DNA of 47,853 nucleotides from NCBI RefSeq assembly GCF_000158915.1, contig NZ_GG657754.1, forward strand, positions 2,238,686 to 2,286,538, in the 5' to 3' direction. The DNA is from Streptomyces himastatinicus ATCC 53653 (GTDB taxonomy: Bacteria > Actinomycetota > Actinomycetes > Streptomycetales > Streptomycetaceae). Shown one piece after another: positions 1 to 7,253 of this stretch. The notes below the pieces were generated by a model. The model searched no databases. It had not been told where the DNA came from and saw only the letters and a list, made by a program, of their open reading frames with translations. The position numbers and the translations under genes were made by a program. Each line of letters opens with the position of its first letter. Within the stretch, counting starts at the first letter, position 1.

Positions 1-264
1 CGCGGTGCAGCAGCGCAGGTACACGTGCTGGCCGTTGTCGACGGTCAGCTCACCGGCCGGTGAGGGGCGGCGGAACGAGAAGGCGAGCCCGCCGAGCCGG
101 GGGCGCCCTTCGACCAGGGTGACGCGCATCCCGGCGTCGGCGAGCGCGAGCGCCGCGGTGGTCCCGGCGAGCCCCCCGCCGATGACAAGCGCGGCCGCCC
201 CCTCGGGGCGGCCTGCCGGGTCCGGGCCCGGCCGGTCGGCGGAGTGTGCGGTGCGGACTGTCAT
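1..264 (-). CDS. hpnE: Hydroxysqualene dehydroxylase HpnE, N-terminal part (cut by window edge)
   Basis: FAD-dependent amine-oxidase-fold enzyme that reduces hydroxysqualene to squalene, the last of the three HpnCDE steps from farnesyl diphosphate. Only the first 88 residues are in the window. They show a dinucleotide-binding loop VIGGGLAGTTAAL near residue 27, the following acidic strand end (LVEG), and the family segment DNGQHVYLRCC near residue 75. The ATG at 264 follows a good Shine-Dalgarno (GAGGGGG, about 7 nt upstream). It lies 55 bp downstream of hpnD on the same strand, so the three genes form one operon that continues to the left, where squalene-hopene cyclase and later hopanoid genes would be expected. 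Family assignment is firm; the C-terminal part cannot be assessed. Confidence 0.9.
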   Translation of the reverse strand, partial: MTVRTAHSADRPGPDPAGRPEGAAALVIGGGLAGTTAALALADAGMRVTLVEGRPRLGGLAFSFRRPSPAGELTVDNGQHVYLRCCTA

Positions 265-319
265 GTGGTCACCCCCTCGGGTGAACACGACGCGGCGCCG
301 GGCCGCGAGGTTGCGTGGC

Positions 320-1270
320 TCACCGGATCCCTCCGGCTCCGCGGCGGACGGCGGCGCGGGTGTCGAGCCCGGCGAGGCCGCGCACCGCGACGTATGCCTT
401 CTCGTGGCCCGGCAGCGAAACGCGGCCGCGCAGGACGGCCGCGGGGTCGTGGGCGATGCGCTCCAGGAGTCTGCGGTAGATGCCCGCCATGGCGGCCACG
501 CACGCCCCGCTGCGCCGGTCCAGCATGGGCAGCAGCCGGTATCCCTCGGCGAAGAGCGCCCGGGCGCGCCGGACCTCGAACTGCACCAGCCCGGTGAGGT
601 CGGCGTCGGCCGGGGCGACCGAGGAGTGGAAGGCCGTGGTGCAGCCGAACTTGGCGAGGTCGTCGGCGGGCAGATAGGCGCGTCCGGTCGCGGCGTCCTC
701 GCGGACGTCGCGCAGGATGTTCGTCAGCTGGAGGGCGAGGCCGAGCGTATTGGCGTATTCGGGGGCGCGGGAGGCATCGCGCGCGCCGGGTACGGTGCCG
801 AACACGCCGAGGGAGAGCCGTCCGATGGCGCCCGCCACACAGCGGCAGTAGTCCTTGAGGTCGTCCCAGGTCTCGTACGTCTCCCCGGCCACGTCCTTCA
901 GCACGCCGTCGATCAGCTCGTCGAGCCCGCCGAGCGGGATCGGGAACCGCCGGGCGGCGTGGGTGAGCGCGACGGCCACCGGGTCGGTGTCGTCCTCCTC
1001 GATCGCGCCGCCGCGGATCCGGTCGAGCAGGGCGCGGGTCTGGTTGAGCCGGGCTCGCTTGGCGTCCGCGGGCAGCGCGCCGTCGCCGATGTCGTCGATG
1101 CGGCGCGAGAAGGCGTAGAGCGCCGACATGGCGTGGCGCTTCTCGGTGGGCAGCAGCTTGATGCCGTAGGCGAAGTTGCGGGCCTGGTGCCCGGTCACGG
1201 CCTCGCAGTAGCGGTATGCCGCGAGCACTGGCGCGGACGCGTGCGGAAATCCGTCCACGGTCCGGCTCAC
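320..1270 (-). CDS. hpnD: Presqualene diphosphate synthase HpnD
   Basis: Trans-isoprenyl diphosphate synthase of the squalene/phytoene synthase family. It condenses two farnesyl diphosphates to presqualene diphosphate, the first committed step to squalene and hopanoids. The 316-residue product has the first Asp-rich metal site RRIDDIGDG (around residue 60) and the second, NILRDVREDAATGRAYLP (around residue 190), both complete. The start is a GTG at 1270 that overlaps the hpnC stop codon as GTGA, a typical translational-coupling arrangement. Within the HpnC/HpnD pair I assign HpnD by the N-terminal YCEAVTGHQARNFAYGIKLL block and by gene order. Length is normal for the family. Confidence 0.93.
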   Translation of the reverse strand: MSRTVDGFPHASAPVLAAYRYCEAVTGHQARNFAYGIKLLPTEKRHAMSALYAFSRRIDDIGDGALPADAKRARLNQTRALLDRIRGGAIEEDDTDPVAVALTHAARRFPIPLGGLDELIDGVLKDVAGETYETWDDLKDYCRCVAGAIGRLSLGVFGTVPGARDASRAPEYANTLGLALQLTNILRDVREDAATGRAYLPADDLAKFGCTTAFHSSVAPADADLTGLVQFEVRRARALFAEGYRLLPMLDRRSGACVAAMAGIYRRLLERIAHDPAAVLRGRVSLPGHEKAYVAVRGLAGLDTRAAVRRGAGGIR

Positions 1271-2136
1271 CCCTCTCTTCGCAGTGTCGCCCCCACCTCG
1301 CGCAGCAGGCTGAGCTTGGTGGGCCTGGGCGGTCCAGGGAGTACGTCATGTCCCGCGGCCGCGACCGCCCGCAGGGCGGCCCGCCCCCCGGCCACGAATC
1401 CGGCGAGCAGCACCTTGAGCCTGCCGTGGACGCTACCCACCAGGGGGGTGCCTTCATTCAGCAGGTCTCGGGCGCGTTCCGCCTCGTACGCGACCAGGGC
1501 ACACACCGATGCGCCACCCTTCGGGGCGGCGAGGTCGGCCTCGGTCACCCCGAAGCGTTTCATGTCCTCCGCCGGGAGGTAGACGCGGTCCCTGCGAAGG
1601 TCCTCCGCGACGTCCTGGAGATGCTCGATGATCTGGAGGGCGGTGCAGATCGCGTCGGAGCGGCGGACCCGCTCGGGGGTGACGGTGCCGGTGATGCCGA
1701 GGACGAGCCGCCCCACCGGGTTGGCGGACAGCTCGCAGTAGTCCAGCAGCTCCTGGAAGGTGGCGTACCGCCGGACGCGCTGGTCCTGCCGGTTGGCCTC
1801 GATCAGTCCGCGGAAGGGCCCCGGGGTGAGGCCGTTGCGGCGGACGGTGGGGCGCAGCGAGCGCAGCAGCGGATGGCGGGGCGGCGCGGCGGAGGCGGTG
1901 TCGAAGACGCGGTCGAGGTCGGCCTCGAAGGCGTCGAGCATCGCGAGCGGATCGTCGGCGAGGGACCGGTCGAGGCCCAGCAGCTCGGCGTCGGCGCCGC
2001 CGGGCGGCAGATCGCCGTCGCCGATGTCGTCGACGAGCCGGGCGTAGCCGTAGACGGCCATGAGGTCGGCGCGCCAGGCGCGGGGGACGAAGAAGGGGGC
2101 CACGGGGAAGTTCTCGTGCGCGGCCTTGTCGAGCAC
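1267..2136 (-). CDS. hpnC: Hydroxysqualene synthase HpnC (start uncertain)
   Basis: Squalene/phytoene-synthase-fold enzyme that converts presqualene diphosphate to hydroxysqualene. Both Asp-rich sites are present (ARLVDDIGDG near residue 35; EHLQDVAEDLRRDRVYLP near residue 170), as is the HpnC-type N-terminal block ENFPVAPFF. It is the first gene of the hpnCDE operon and overlaps hpnD by 4 bp. The only start in this frame is the GTG at 2136, which has no clear Shine-Dalgarno. The frame remains protein-like for nine codons above it (TADTKAARA), then meets a TGA at 2164-2166. A second open frame with starts at 2215 and 2179 runs into the same place, so either the GTG is real or one base is wrong near 2160. 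Confidence 0.87.
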   Translation of the reverse strand: MLDKAAHENFPVAPFFVPRAWRADLMAVYGYARLVDDIGDGDLPPGGADAELLGLDRSLADDPLAMLDAFEADLDRVFDTASAAPPRHPLLRSLRPTVRRNGLTPGPFRGLIEANRQDQRVRRYATFQELLDYCELSANPVGRLVLGITGTVTPERVRRSDAICTALQIIEHLQDVAEDLRRDRVYLPAEDMKRFGVTEADLAAPKGGASVCALVAYEAERARDLLNEGTPLVGSVHGRLKVLLAGFVAGGRAALRAVAAAGHDVLPGPPRPTKLSLLREVGATLRREG

Positions 2137-2548
2137 GGCGCGCGCGGCTTTCGTGTCCGCCGTTCAGGCTGCCCGACATGGTGGAGGACCCGCTGCGCTC
2201 GTCCTCCGCGGTCACCGTGGACAGCCAGGCGTACGGGCGAGGGCCACGACGCCGCGCGGATCCCGGTGACCGGGGCCCGTGGGCGTACTGGAGATGGGCC
2301 GTGGAGCCAATGCCGTCACATCCCCCGTTCTACACCGGTTACCAGGGTCGGCACGATCCGGACACGCCGCGCCGAGGCGTCAACGGCGTCCGGCCGGGCA
2401 CCCCCGAACAGGTGACAGCCGCACAGGTCCGACATGATCCGGTTGGGCATTGGTACAGCTTACGCTCCCCGACGCACACACGTACGGGGCCACACCTCGG
2501 AGCGACCCCGTACCCTGCACGGCGGCCCGGCCCTGCCCGGAGGCGGGG
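2137..2548. other. Intergenic region between hpnC and the tetR-type gene
   Basis: About 410 bp lie between hpnC and the end of the TetR gene, both on the minus strand. The promoter of the hpn operon must be here, but I see no convincing -35/-10 pair. The hpnC-proximal 80 bp remain open in a second frame (starts at 2215 and 2179), which may be the true 5' end of hpnC if there is an indel near 2160. I recognise no RNA gene or repeat in the rest. Confidence 0.4.
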
Positions 2549-3289
2549 TCAGGCGGCCTCGTCGTAGAACTCGGTGATGTCGAGCATGGTGCACAGGTCG
2601 CGCAGCTCGAACTCGAAGAACGACTTCCCCTCCGACAGCCCGAACGACATGTGCCCCAGCGCCTCCATGGAGATCACCCCGTACAGCCGCGCCCAGCAGC
2701 GCAGCATGACGGCGATGGCACCGGGCGGCATGTCGACGCCCTGGTCCTCGCTGAGCGCCCCGAGCTGACGGGCGAGCGCCGGTTCCAACTCGCCCTCCTC
2801 GGGCGCGGGGAAGCCCCGCACCCGCCACAGATCGGAGACCAGATCGGAGAAGACCGACCCGAAGACCCAGCCCATGGTGCGCTCCGGCTTGGTCTCCTCG
2901 CGCCCGAGGCCAGGGGCCCAGGGTCCGAGGATGAGCCCGAACTCATGCGGGTGCTTGATGGCCCAGACGCGCAGCGCCCGGGCGCCGCCGATCAGTCTGC
3001 GGCCGGGCTCGCCCTCGGGGAGCTGCCCGATGACCCCGCGCATATAGCGGGCCATTTCCGCGAAGATGTCCACCCGCAGCTGAAGGATCAGCGCGTCCCG
3101 GCTGCTGAAGTAGCGATAGACGGCCGGCGCGGTCATGCCCATCTCACGCGCGATGGCCCGGATGGTCACATTCTCCGGGCCCTCCTGAACCAGGAGCGTC
3201 CGGGCGACGTCCTTGATCTCGCGGATGGTCGCAATGCGCAACCGCTCGCGCCGTGAGTACGGTGCGACGTGCGCTTCCCCTGGCGACAC
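2549..3289 (-). CDS. TetR/AcrR-family transcriptional regulator (WHG-type C-terminal domain)
   Basis: One-component DNA-binding repressor of 246 residues. The N-terminal helix-turn-helix is clear (VTIRAIAREMGMTAPAVYRY, about residues 41-60, followed by FSSRDALI). The ligand-binding half, including RLYGVISMEALGHMSFGL near the C terminus, resembles the WHG-type TetR C-terminal domain. I chose the GTG at 3289 because GGAGGGGGAC lies just upstream; the longer reading from 3394 adds an unlikely Cys-rich leader. The gene stands alone, with hpnC on one side and the exporter operon on the other, both on the same strand, so its target cannot be read from context. It most likely regulates itself and perhaps a gene nearby. 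No operator was identified. Confidence 0.85.
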   Translation of the reverse strand: MSPGEAHVAPYSRRERLRIATIREIKDVARTLLVQEGPENVTIRAIAREMGMTAPAVYRYFSSRDALILQLRVDIFAEMARYMRGVIGQLPEGEPGRRLIGGARALRVWAIKHPHEFGLILGPWAPGLGREETKPERTMGWVFGSVFSDLVSDLWRVRGFPAPEEGELEPALARQLGALSEDQGVDMPPGAIAVMLRCWARLYGVISMEALGHMSFGLSEGKSFFEFELRDLCTMLDITEFYDEAA

Positions 3290-3763
3290 GCGTCCCCCTC
3301 CCTCATACCCCGCCGCTCGGCAACCCGGCGTACACGCACACGATACAGCGCCTCCGTTTAGTGAACAGCCGCAGCGGCGGTACCTCTGCGTCACTCACGG
3401 TCCGGCGGCGGCCCATCGGGAGACCGCGCGACCGCGGCCGGAACCGAGGGACGGCCGGTCGGCGGCCTGCCGCCGTGTCCCGGGACGCCCCGGACGGCCC
3501 GGCCGCGCCCCGGCAGAGGGGCGAAATTGCCCTTGGTGGACGTGTGTTCACCACGTCCCTCGCCAGATGCGGAATACAGCTTCCGCTTCGCCCGCGGTGG
3601 TCAATCCCCGGCAGCGGTCGCATGTGTCACCCCCCGTAAGCCCGATGAATTTCTGACCACCACCTTAGTGGGGCGGGGTGACAGTGCGTGAGCTTTTCCA
3701 CAGGTCGGGTGCACGACGAAGGGCCGGAACCGCCTCGCGGCCCCGGCCCCCGGCGGGTTTCGG
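3290..3763. other. Intergenic region between the tetR-type gene and the exporter operon
   Basis: About 470 bp without a supported gene. It must hold the promoter of the TetR gene on the minus strand and, at its right end, the terminator-like hairpin of the exporter operon (3721-3749). Open frames across 3213-3656 are high-GC shadows without a Shine-Dalgarno or recognisable protein. I see no RNA gene. Confidence 0.4.
3721..3749 (-). terminator. Hairpin terminator of the exporter operon
   Basis: The arms GGGCCGG (3721-3727) and CCGGCCC (3743-3749) enclose a smaller inner pairing (CCGC/GCGG). The hairpin lies 14 bp beyond the stop of the ABC ATPase gene and is followed on the minus strand by a weak T-containing stretch, as is common for Streptomyces terminators. 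Confidence 0.6.
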
Positions 3764-4570
3764 CTACTTGCCGGTCTCCTTCTCGTACGCCTTGATGACC
3801 TCGTCCGTCGGACCGTCCATCAGCAGCTCACCCTTCTCCAGCCACAGCACCCGGTCGCAGGTGTCCCGGATGGACTTGTTGTTGTGGCTGACGAGGAAGA
3901 CCGTTCCGGCGTCCTTGCGCAGCTCGCGGATGCGGGCCTCGGAGCGCTTCTGGAACTTCCGGTCACCGGTGGCCAGGGCCTCGTCGATCATCAGGACGTC
4001 ATGGTCCTTGGCCGCCGCGATGGAGAAGCGGAGCCGGGCCGCCATACCGGAGGAGTAGGTGCGCATCGGGAGGGTGATGAAGTCACCCTTCTCGTTGATG
4101 CCCGAGAAGTCCACGATGTCCGCATATCGCTCGCGGACCTGCTCGCGCGACATCCCCATGGCCAGACCGCCCAGTATGACGTTCCGCTCACCGGTGAGGT
4201 CGTTCATCAGGGCCGCGTTGACGCCGAGCAGCGACGGCTGACCGTCGGTGTAGACGCTGCCGCGCTCGGTGGGCAGGAGGCCCGCCACGGCCTTCAGGAG
4301 GGTCGACTTGCCGGAGCCGTTGGAGCCGATCAGGCCGATGGACTCGCCCTTGTACGCGACGAAGGTCACGCCGCGCACGGCGTGCACCTCGCGCATCCCG
4401 GGGCTGCCCTTGCGGCGCAGAATGCGGCTCAGGGCGGCCGTGGCGCTGCCACGGCCCTTGGGCCCGCCGTTGACGCGGTAGACGATGTGGACGTCGTCGG
4501 CGATGACGGTGGGCACGCGCGCCCCGGCGGGCGCGGTCGGCTCGATGGTCTCGAGTGTCTGTTCAGCCAC
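3764..4570 (-). CDS. Polysaccharide/teichoic-acid-type ABC exporter, ATP-binding subunit (TagH/Wzt-like)
   Basis: Cytoplasmic ATPase that would power export of a lipid-linked or cell-wall glycopolymer through the permease encoded just upstream. In the 268-residue product: Walker A GSNGSGKST (82-90), TagH/RfbB-type signature TYSSGMAARL (171-180) and Walker B VLMIDEALATGD (192-203). The long N-terminal lead-in before the first strand (about 60 residues, including ILRRKGSPGMREVHAVRGV) is characteristic of the TagH/KpsT/RfbB exporter ATPases. There is no extra C-terminal carbohydrate-binding domain of the Wzt type. The GTG start at 4570 overlaps the permease stop by 8 bp, so the two are co-translated. 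A hairpin terminator follows. Confidence 0.9.
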   Translation of the reverse strand: MAEQTLETIEPTAPAGARVPTVIADDVHIVYRVNGGPKGRGSATAALSRILRRKGSPGMREVHAVRGVTFVAYKGESIGLIGSNGSGKSTLLKAVAGLLPTERGSVYTDGQPSLLGVNAALMNDLTGERNVILGGLAMGMSREQVRERYADIVDFSGINEKGDFITLPMRTYSSGMAARLRFSIAAAKDHDVLMIDEALATGDRKFQKRSEARIRELRKDAGTVFLVSHNNKSIRDTCDRVLWLEKGELLMDGPTDEVIKAYEKETGK

Positions 4571-5507
4571 GGCCGTACTGCTCCTCCGCCTTCCAGAAAT
4601 ACACGAAGCCCGCCGAGCCGATCAGGACGGCCCAGCCGAGCGCGAAGGCCCAGACGTGGTCCGGCAGGTTCGACGCGCCGTATCCGTCGATCAGCGCATA
4701 CCGGATGAGGTCCATGTAGACGGCCGCCGGGTTCCACTGAAGGACGTCGGTGACCCACCCGGGCACGTTCTTCTCCGCCAGCATGTTCGGGATGCTGAAC
4801 ATGACCCCGGACGCGTACATCCACGTCCGCAGGAGGAACGGCATCAGCTGCGCGAGGTCCGGCGTCTTCGCCCCCATCCGGGCGACGATGAGCGCGAGGC
4901 CGGTGTTGAACACGAACTGGAGCGCCAGCGCCGGGATCACCAGCAGCCACGACAGACCGGGGTAGCTGCCGAAGGAGACCATGATGATGACCAGCACGAT
5001 CATCGAGAACAGCAGCTGCTGGAGCTGCTGGAGCGAGAACGAGATCGGCAGCGAGGCGCGCGGGAAGTGCAGGGCCCTGACCAGGCCGAGATTGCCCGAG
5101 ATGGACCGCACACCGGCGAGCACCGAGTTCTGCGTGAAGGTGAAGACGAAGACACCCGTCACGAGGAACGGAATGAACACCTCATGCGACATCCCGCGGC
5201 TGGTGCTCAGCAGCAGCCCGAAGATGAGGTAGTACACCAGCGCGTTCAGCAGCGGTGTCGCCACCTGCCACAGCTGACCCAGCTTGGCCTGGCTGTACTG
5301 CGCAGTGAGCTTGGCCTGCGAAAAGGCCAGGATGAAGTGACGCCGGCCCCACATCTGGCGGATGTACTCGCCGAGGCCCACCCGGGCGCCGCTCACCGAC
5401 AGCCCGTACTTCTTCGCCAGCTCGGCCGGGGACAGGCCGTCGTCGGGTGAGGGCGGAGCACTCACGGCGACCGCACTGTCGTGCGTAGTCTCGCTCACAG
5501 TTGACAC
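4563..5507 (-). CDS. Polysaccharide/teichoic-acid-type ABC-2 permease (TagG/Wzm-like)
   Basis: Integral membrane subunit of the exporter whose ATPase follows. The 314 residues have a hydrophilic N terminus of about 60 residues, then the ABC-2 pattern of about six membrane spans starting after GEYIRQMWGRRHFILAFSQA. The segments LGQLWQVATPLLNALVYYLI and LVRALHFPRASLPISFSLQQ (the amphipathic coupling region) are typical of the TagG/RfbD family. Two GTG starts are possible (5507 and 5498) and neither has a strong Shine-Dalgarno. It is separated from the upstream glycosyltransferase gene by about 70 bp that hold two palindromes, so the exporter pair may have its own promoter or be modulated within a longer operon. 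Confidence 0.9.
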   Translation of the reverse strand: MSTVSETTHDSAVAVSAPPSPDDGLSPAELAKKYGLSVSGARVGLGEYIRQMWGRRHFILAFSQAKLTAQYSQAKLGQLWQVATPLLNALVYYLIFGLLLSTSRGMSHEVFIPFLVTGVFVFTFTQNSVLAGVRSISGNLGLVRALHFPRASLPISFSLQQLQQLLFSMIVLVIIMVSFGSYPGLSWLLVIPALALQFVFNTGLALIVARMGAKTPDLAQLMPFLLRTWMYASGVMFSIPNMLAEKNVPGWVTDVLQWNPAAVYMDLIRYALIDGYGASNLPDHVWAFALGWAVLIGSAGFVYFWKAEEQYGRG

Positions 5508-5558
5508 TTTCGTCTTCAGGGTGCGCTGAGCGGGGCCGCGCCCCGGTCGCGCTCGATG

Positions 5559-5587
5559 CGTATCTGATACGAGCTTGTCAGATGACA
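5559..5587. promoter_or_regulatory. Two adjacent palindromes in the leader of the exporter genes
   Basis: CGTATCTGATACG (5559-5571) is a perfect odd palindrome, with a further GCTC/GAGC pairing outside it. TGTCAGATGACA (5576-5587), with TGTCA/TGACA arms, follows within 4 bp and overlaps the glycosyltransferase stop. They lie directly upstream of the exporter permease and are AT-richer than their surroundings. They could be a regulator-binding site or a small RNA hairpin; no adjacent regulator gene supports either. Confidence 0.4.
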
Positions 5588-6450
5588 GGAGGCCGGCCCA
5601 GTCGGGTCAGGCGCCATACCGTACGCCACTTCATGGGCCGCCGTGGACCACAAGGGGTCTTCCAGCCTTCGCGGAACCCGCCCAACCAGGCACGAAGCGC
5701 GGTCTTCGAGGGACGCCTGGCCAGTGTGAGCAGCAGCCAGACCCCCAGATACACGGGTACGAGCAGGGCCGGAAGGTTTCGCCGGGCCAGCCAGACCCGG
5801 TTGCGCGCGACCATGCGGTGGTAGACCGCGTGCCTGCTGGGCGCGGTGGTCGGGTGGTGCAGCACCATGTCCGACCGGTAGTCGATCATCCACCCGGCAT
5901 CCAGTGCCCGCCAGGCCAGATCGGTCTCCTCATGGGCGTAGAAGAAGTCGTCCGGCAACCCTCCGACCTGCTCGAAGACCTCGGTGCGGACCGCGTTGGC
6001 ACCACCGAGGAAGGTGGTGACCCGCGAGGACCGCATCGGGTCGGCGGCGCGCAGCCGGGGCACATGGCGGCGCTGCGTGACGCCCGTATCGGGGTCGGCG
6101 ATGCGGAACGAGATGATGCCCAGCTCCGGGTCGGCGGCGAACGCCTCCCGGCACAGCTCGGCCGTGTCGGTGCCCGGCAGCAGCCCGTCGTCGTCCAGGA
6201 ACAGCAGGACGTCGACGTCGCGGCCGCCCGGTCCGAACGCCTCGATGCCGACGTTGCGCCCCGCCGGGATGCCCACGTTCTCGGGCAGCTCGATGGTCCG
6301 TACGGACTCGGGCAGCGCCGGAAGCGGCGAGCCGTTGCCGACGACCACCACCTCGATCGGGTCGCCGTCCTGCTTGGCGACCGAGTCGAGCAGTGCGCGC
6401 AGCTCCTCGGGGCGGTTGCCCATCGTGAGGACAACCGCTCCGACCTTCAT
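5578..6450 (-). CDS. Family 2 glycosyltransferase (WbbL/rhamnosyltransferase-like)
   Basis: Inverting GT-A glycosyltransferase of 290 residues, expected to transfer a sugar from a nucleotide donor during polymer or glycolipid assembly on the cytoplasmic face. It shows the GT2 nucleotide-binding N terminus (VGAVVLTMGNRPEELRALL), the substrate motif NVGIPAGRNVGIE (59-71), the metal-binding FLDDDG (85-89), the acceptor-side HEETDLAWRALDAGW (173-187) and a C-terminal hydrophobic stretch near 228-243 that may touch the membrane. I used the ATG at 6450. A GTG at 6465 is also in frame and would make a GTGA overlap with the CDP-alcohol phosphotransferase gene. The donor sugar cannot be read from sequence; galE diverges nearby. 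Confidence 0.88.
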   Translation of the reverse strand: MKVGAVVLTMGNRPEELRALLDSVAKQDGDPIEVVVVGNGSPLPALPESVRTIELPENVGIPAGRNVGIEAFGPGGRDVDVLLFLDDDGLLPGTDTAELCREAFAADPELGIISFRIADPDTGVTQRRHVPRLRAADPMRSSRVTTFLGGANAVRTEVFEQVGGLPDDFFYAHEETDLAWRALDAGWMIDYRSDMVLHHPTTAPSRHAVYHRMVARNRVWLARRNLPALLVPVYLGVWLLLTLARRPSKTALRAWLGGFREGWKTPCGPRRPMKWRTVWRLTRLGRPPVI

Positions 6451-6461
6451 CGTGCCGCCCG

Positions 6462-7253
6462 TCACTTGAGCCTGCTCGACGCGAGGATGGACACCAGGTG
6501 AAGCAGGGTTTGCAGAAGGGCGATACCGGCCAGTACGGCCACACCCAGCCGGGTGAAGAACAGGTCGCCGCGCACCTGGTCCACGACCGCCAGCGCCAGG
6601 ACGAGCAGCGACGCCTCGATCCCGAGGATCAGCCGGTGGAACTGGAGCGCCGCGGCCGCCTTGCGGGCCAGCGCCATACCGGAGGAGCGCGGTTCGGAGG
6701 CCGCCTCCTTGACCGGGGGAAGACCGCCCTGGTGCCGGGCGACCCCGACGAGGTCGGTCTCGGCCTTGATCAGGACGGCACCGAGCGCGGCGAGGGTGCC
6801 GAGGAACGCCCACAGCCAGTCGATCCGCCCGGAGCCCCACAGGTCGGCGGCGCGCAGACCGAAGCCGACGAGCACCGCGGCGTCGCACAAGTACGCGCCG
6901 ACGCGGTCCAGATACACACCGCCCAGCGAGAACTGCTTCTTCCAGCGGGCTATCTCACCGTCGACGCAGTCCAGCAGCAGGTAGAGCTGGACCATCAGCA
7001 CGCCGAGCACGGCGCCCGCGATCCCCGGCACCAGCAGGGCCGGGGCGGCGAGGACGCCGAAGACGGTCATCAGATACGTCAGCTGGTTGGGCGTGACCCG
7101 CGTGTTCACCAGGTGCCGGTCGCAGCGCAGCGAGATCTCCCGCATGTACAGGCGCCCGGCCCAGTGCTCACCGCTCCGCCGGTCCTTCACCCCCGCGGGG
7201 TGAACGACCGGGCGGAGTTCAGCCACTGATGGCTTGACTGACTGCTTTGGCAT
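6462..7253 (-). CDS. CDP-alcohol phosphatidyltransferase family protein (integral membrane)
   Basis: Membrane enzyme that transfers a phospho-alcohol from a CDP-alcohol to a hydroxyl acceptor. The 263-residue product has the family signature in about residues 95-124: DCVDGEIAR, then eight residues, then GG, VYLD and RVGAYLCD. Against the usual pattern D-x2-DG-x2-AR-x8-G-x3-D-x3-D, the last Asp is Ala (residue 120), with an Asp four residues later (124). The N-terminal HPAGVKDRRSGEHWAGRLYMREIS block suggests a specific actinobacterial subgroup. About six membrane spans follow. The ATG at 7253 overlaps the dehydrogenase gene by 35 bp; a downstream GTG at 7226 is an alternative. It sits in the middle of the cassette, so its substrate is probably the CDP-alcohol made by the 8280-9017 product. 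Confidence 0.87.
   Translation of the reverse strand: MPKQSVKPSVAELRPVVHPAGVKDRRSGEHWAGRLYMREISLRCDRHLVNTRVTPNQLTYLMTVFGVLAAPALLVPGIAGAVLGVLMVQLYLLLDCVDGEIARWKKQFSLGGVYLDRVGAYLCDAAVLVGFGLRAADLWGSGRIDWLWAFLGTLAALGAVLIKAETDLVGVARHQGGLPPVKEAASEPRSSGMALARKAAAALQFHRLILGIEASLLVLALAVVDQVRGDLFFTRLGVAVLAGIALLQTLLHLVSILASSRLK

Noticed and set aside
5..1582. A 525-residue plus-strand frame opposite hpnD/hpnE
   Set aside because: Antisense to three well-recognised hpn genes and without family features.
3213..3656. Plus-strand and minus-strand frames of 106-147 codons upstream of the TetR gene
   Set aside because: Arg-rich, no ribosome binding site, and they overlap the TetR start region; treated as shadows.
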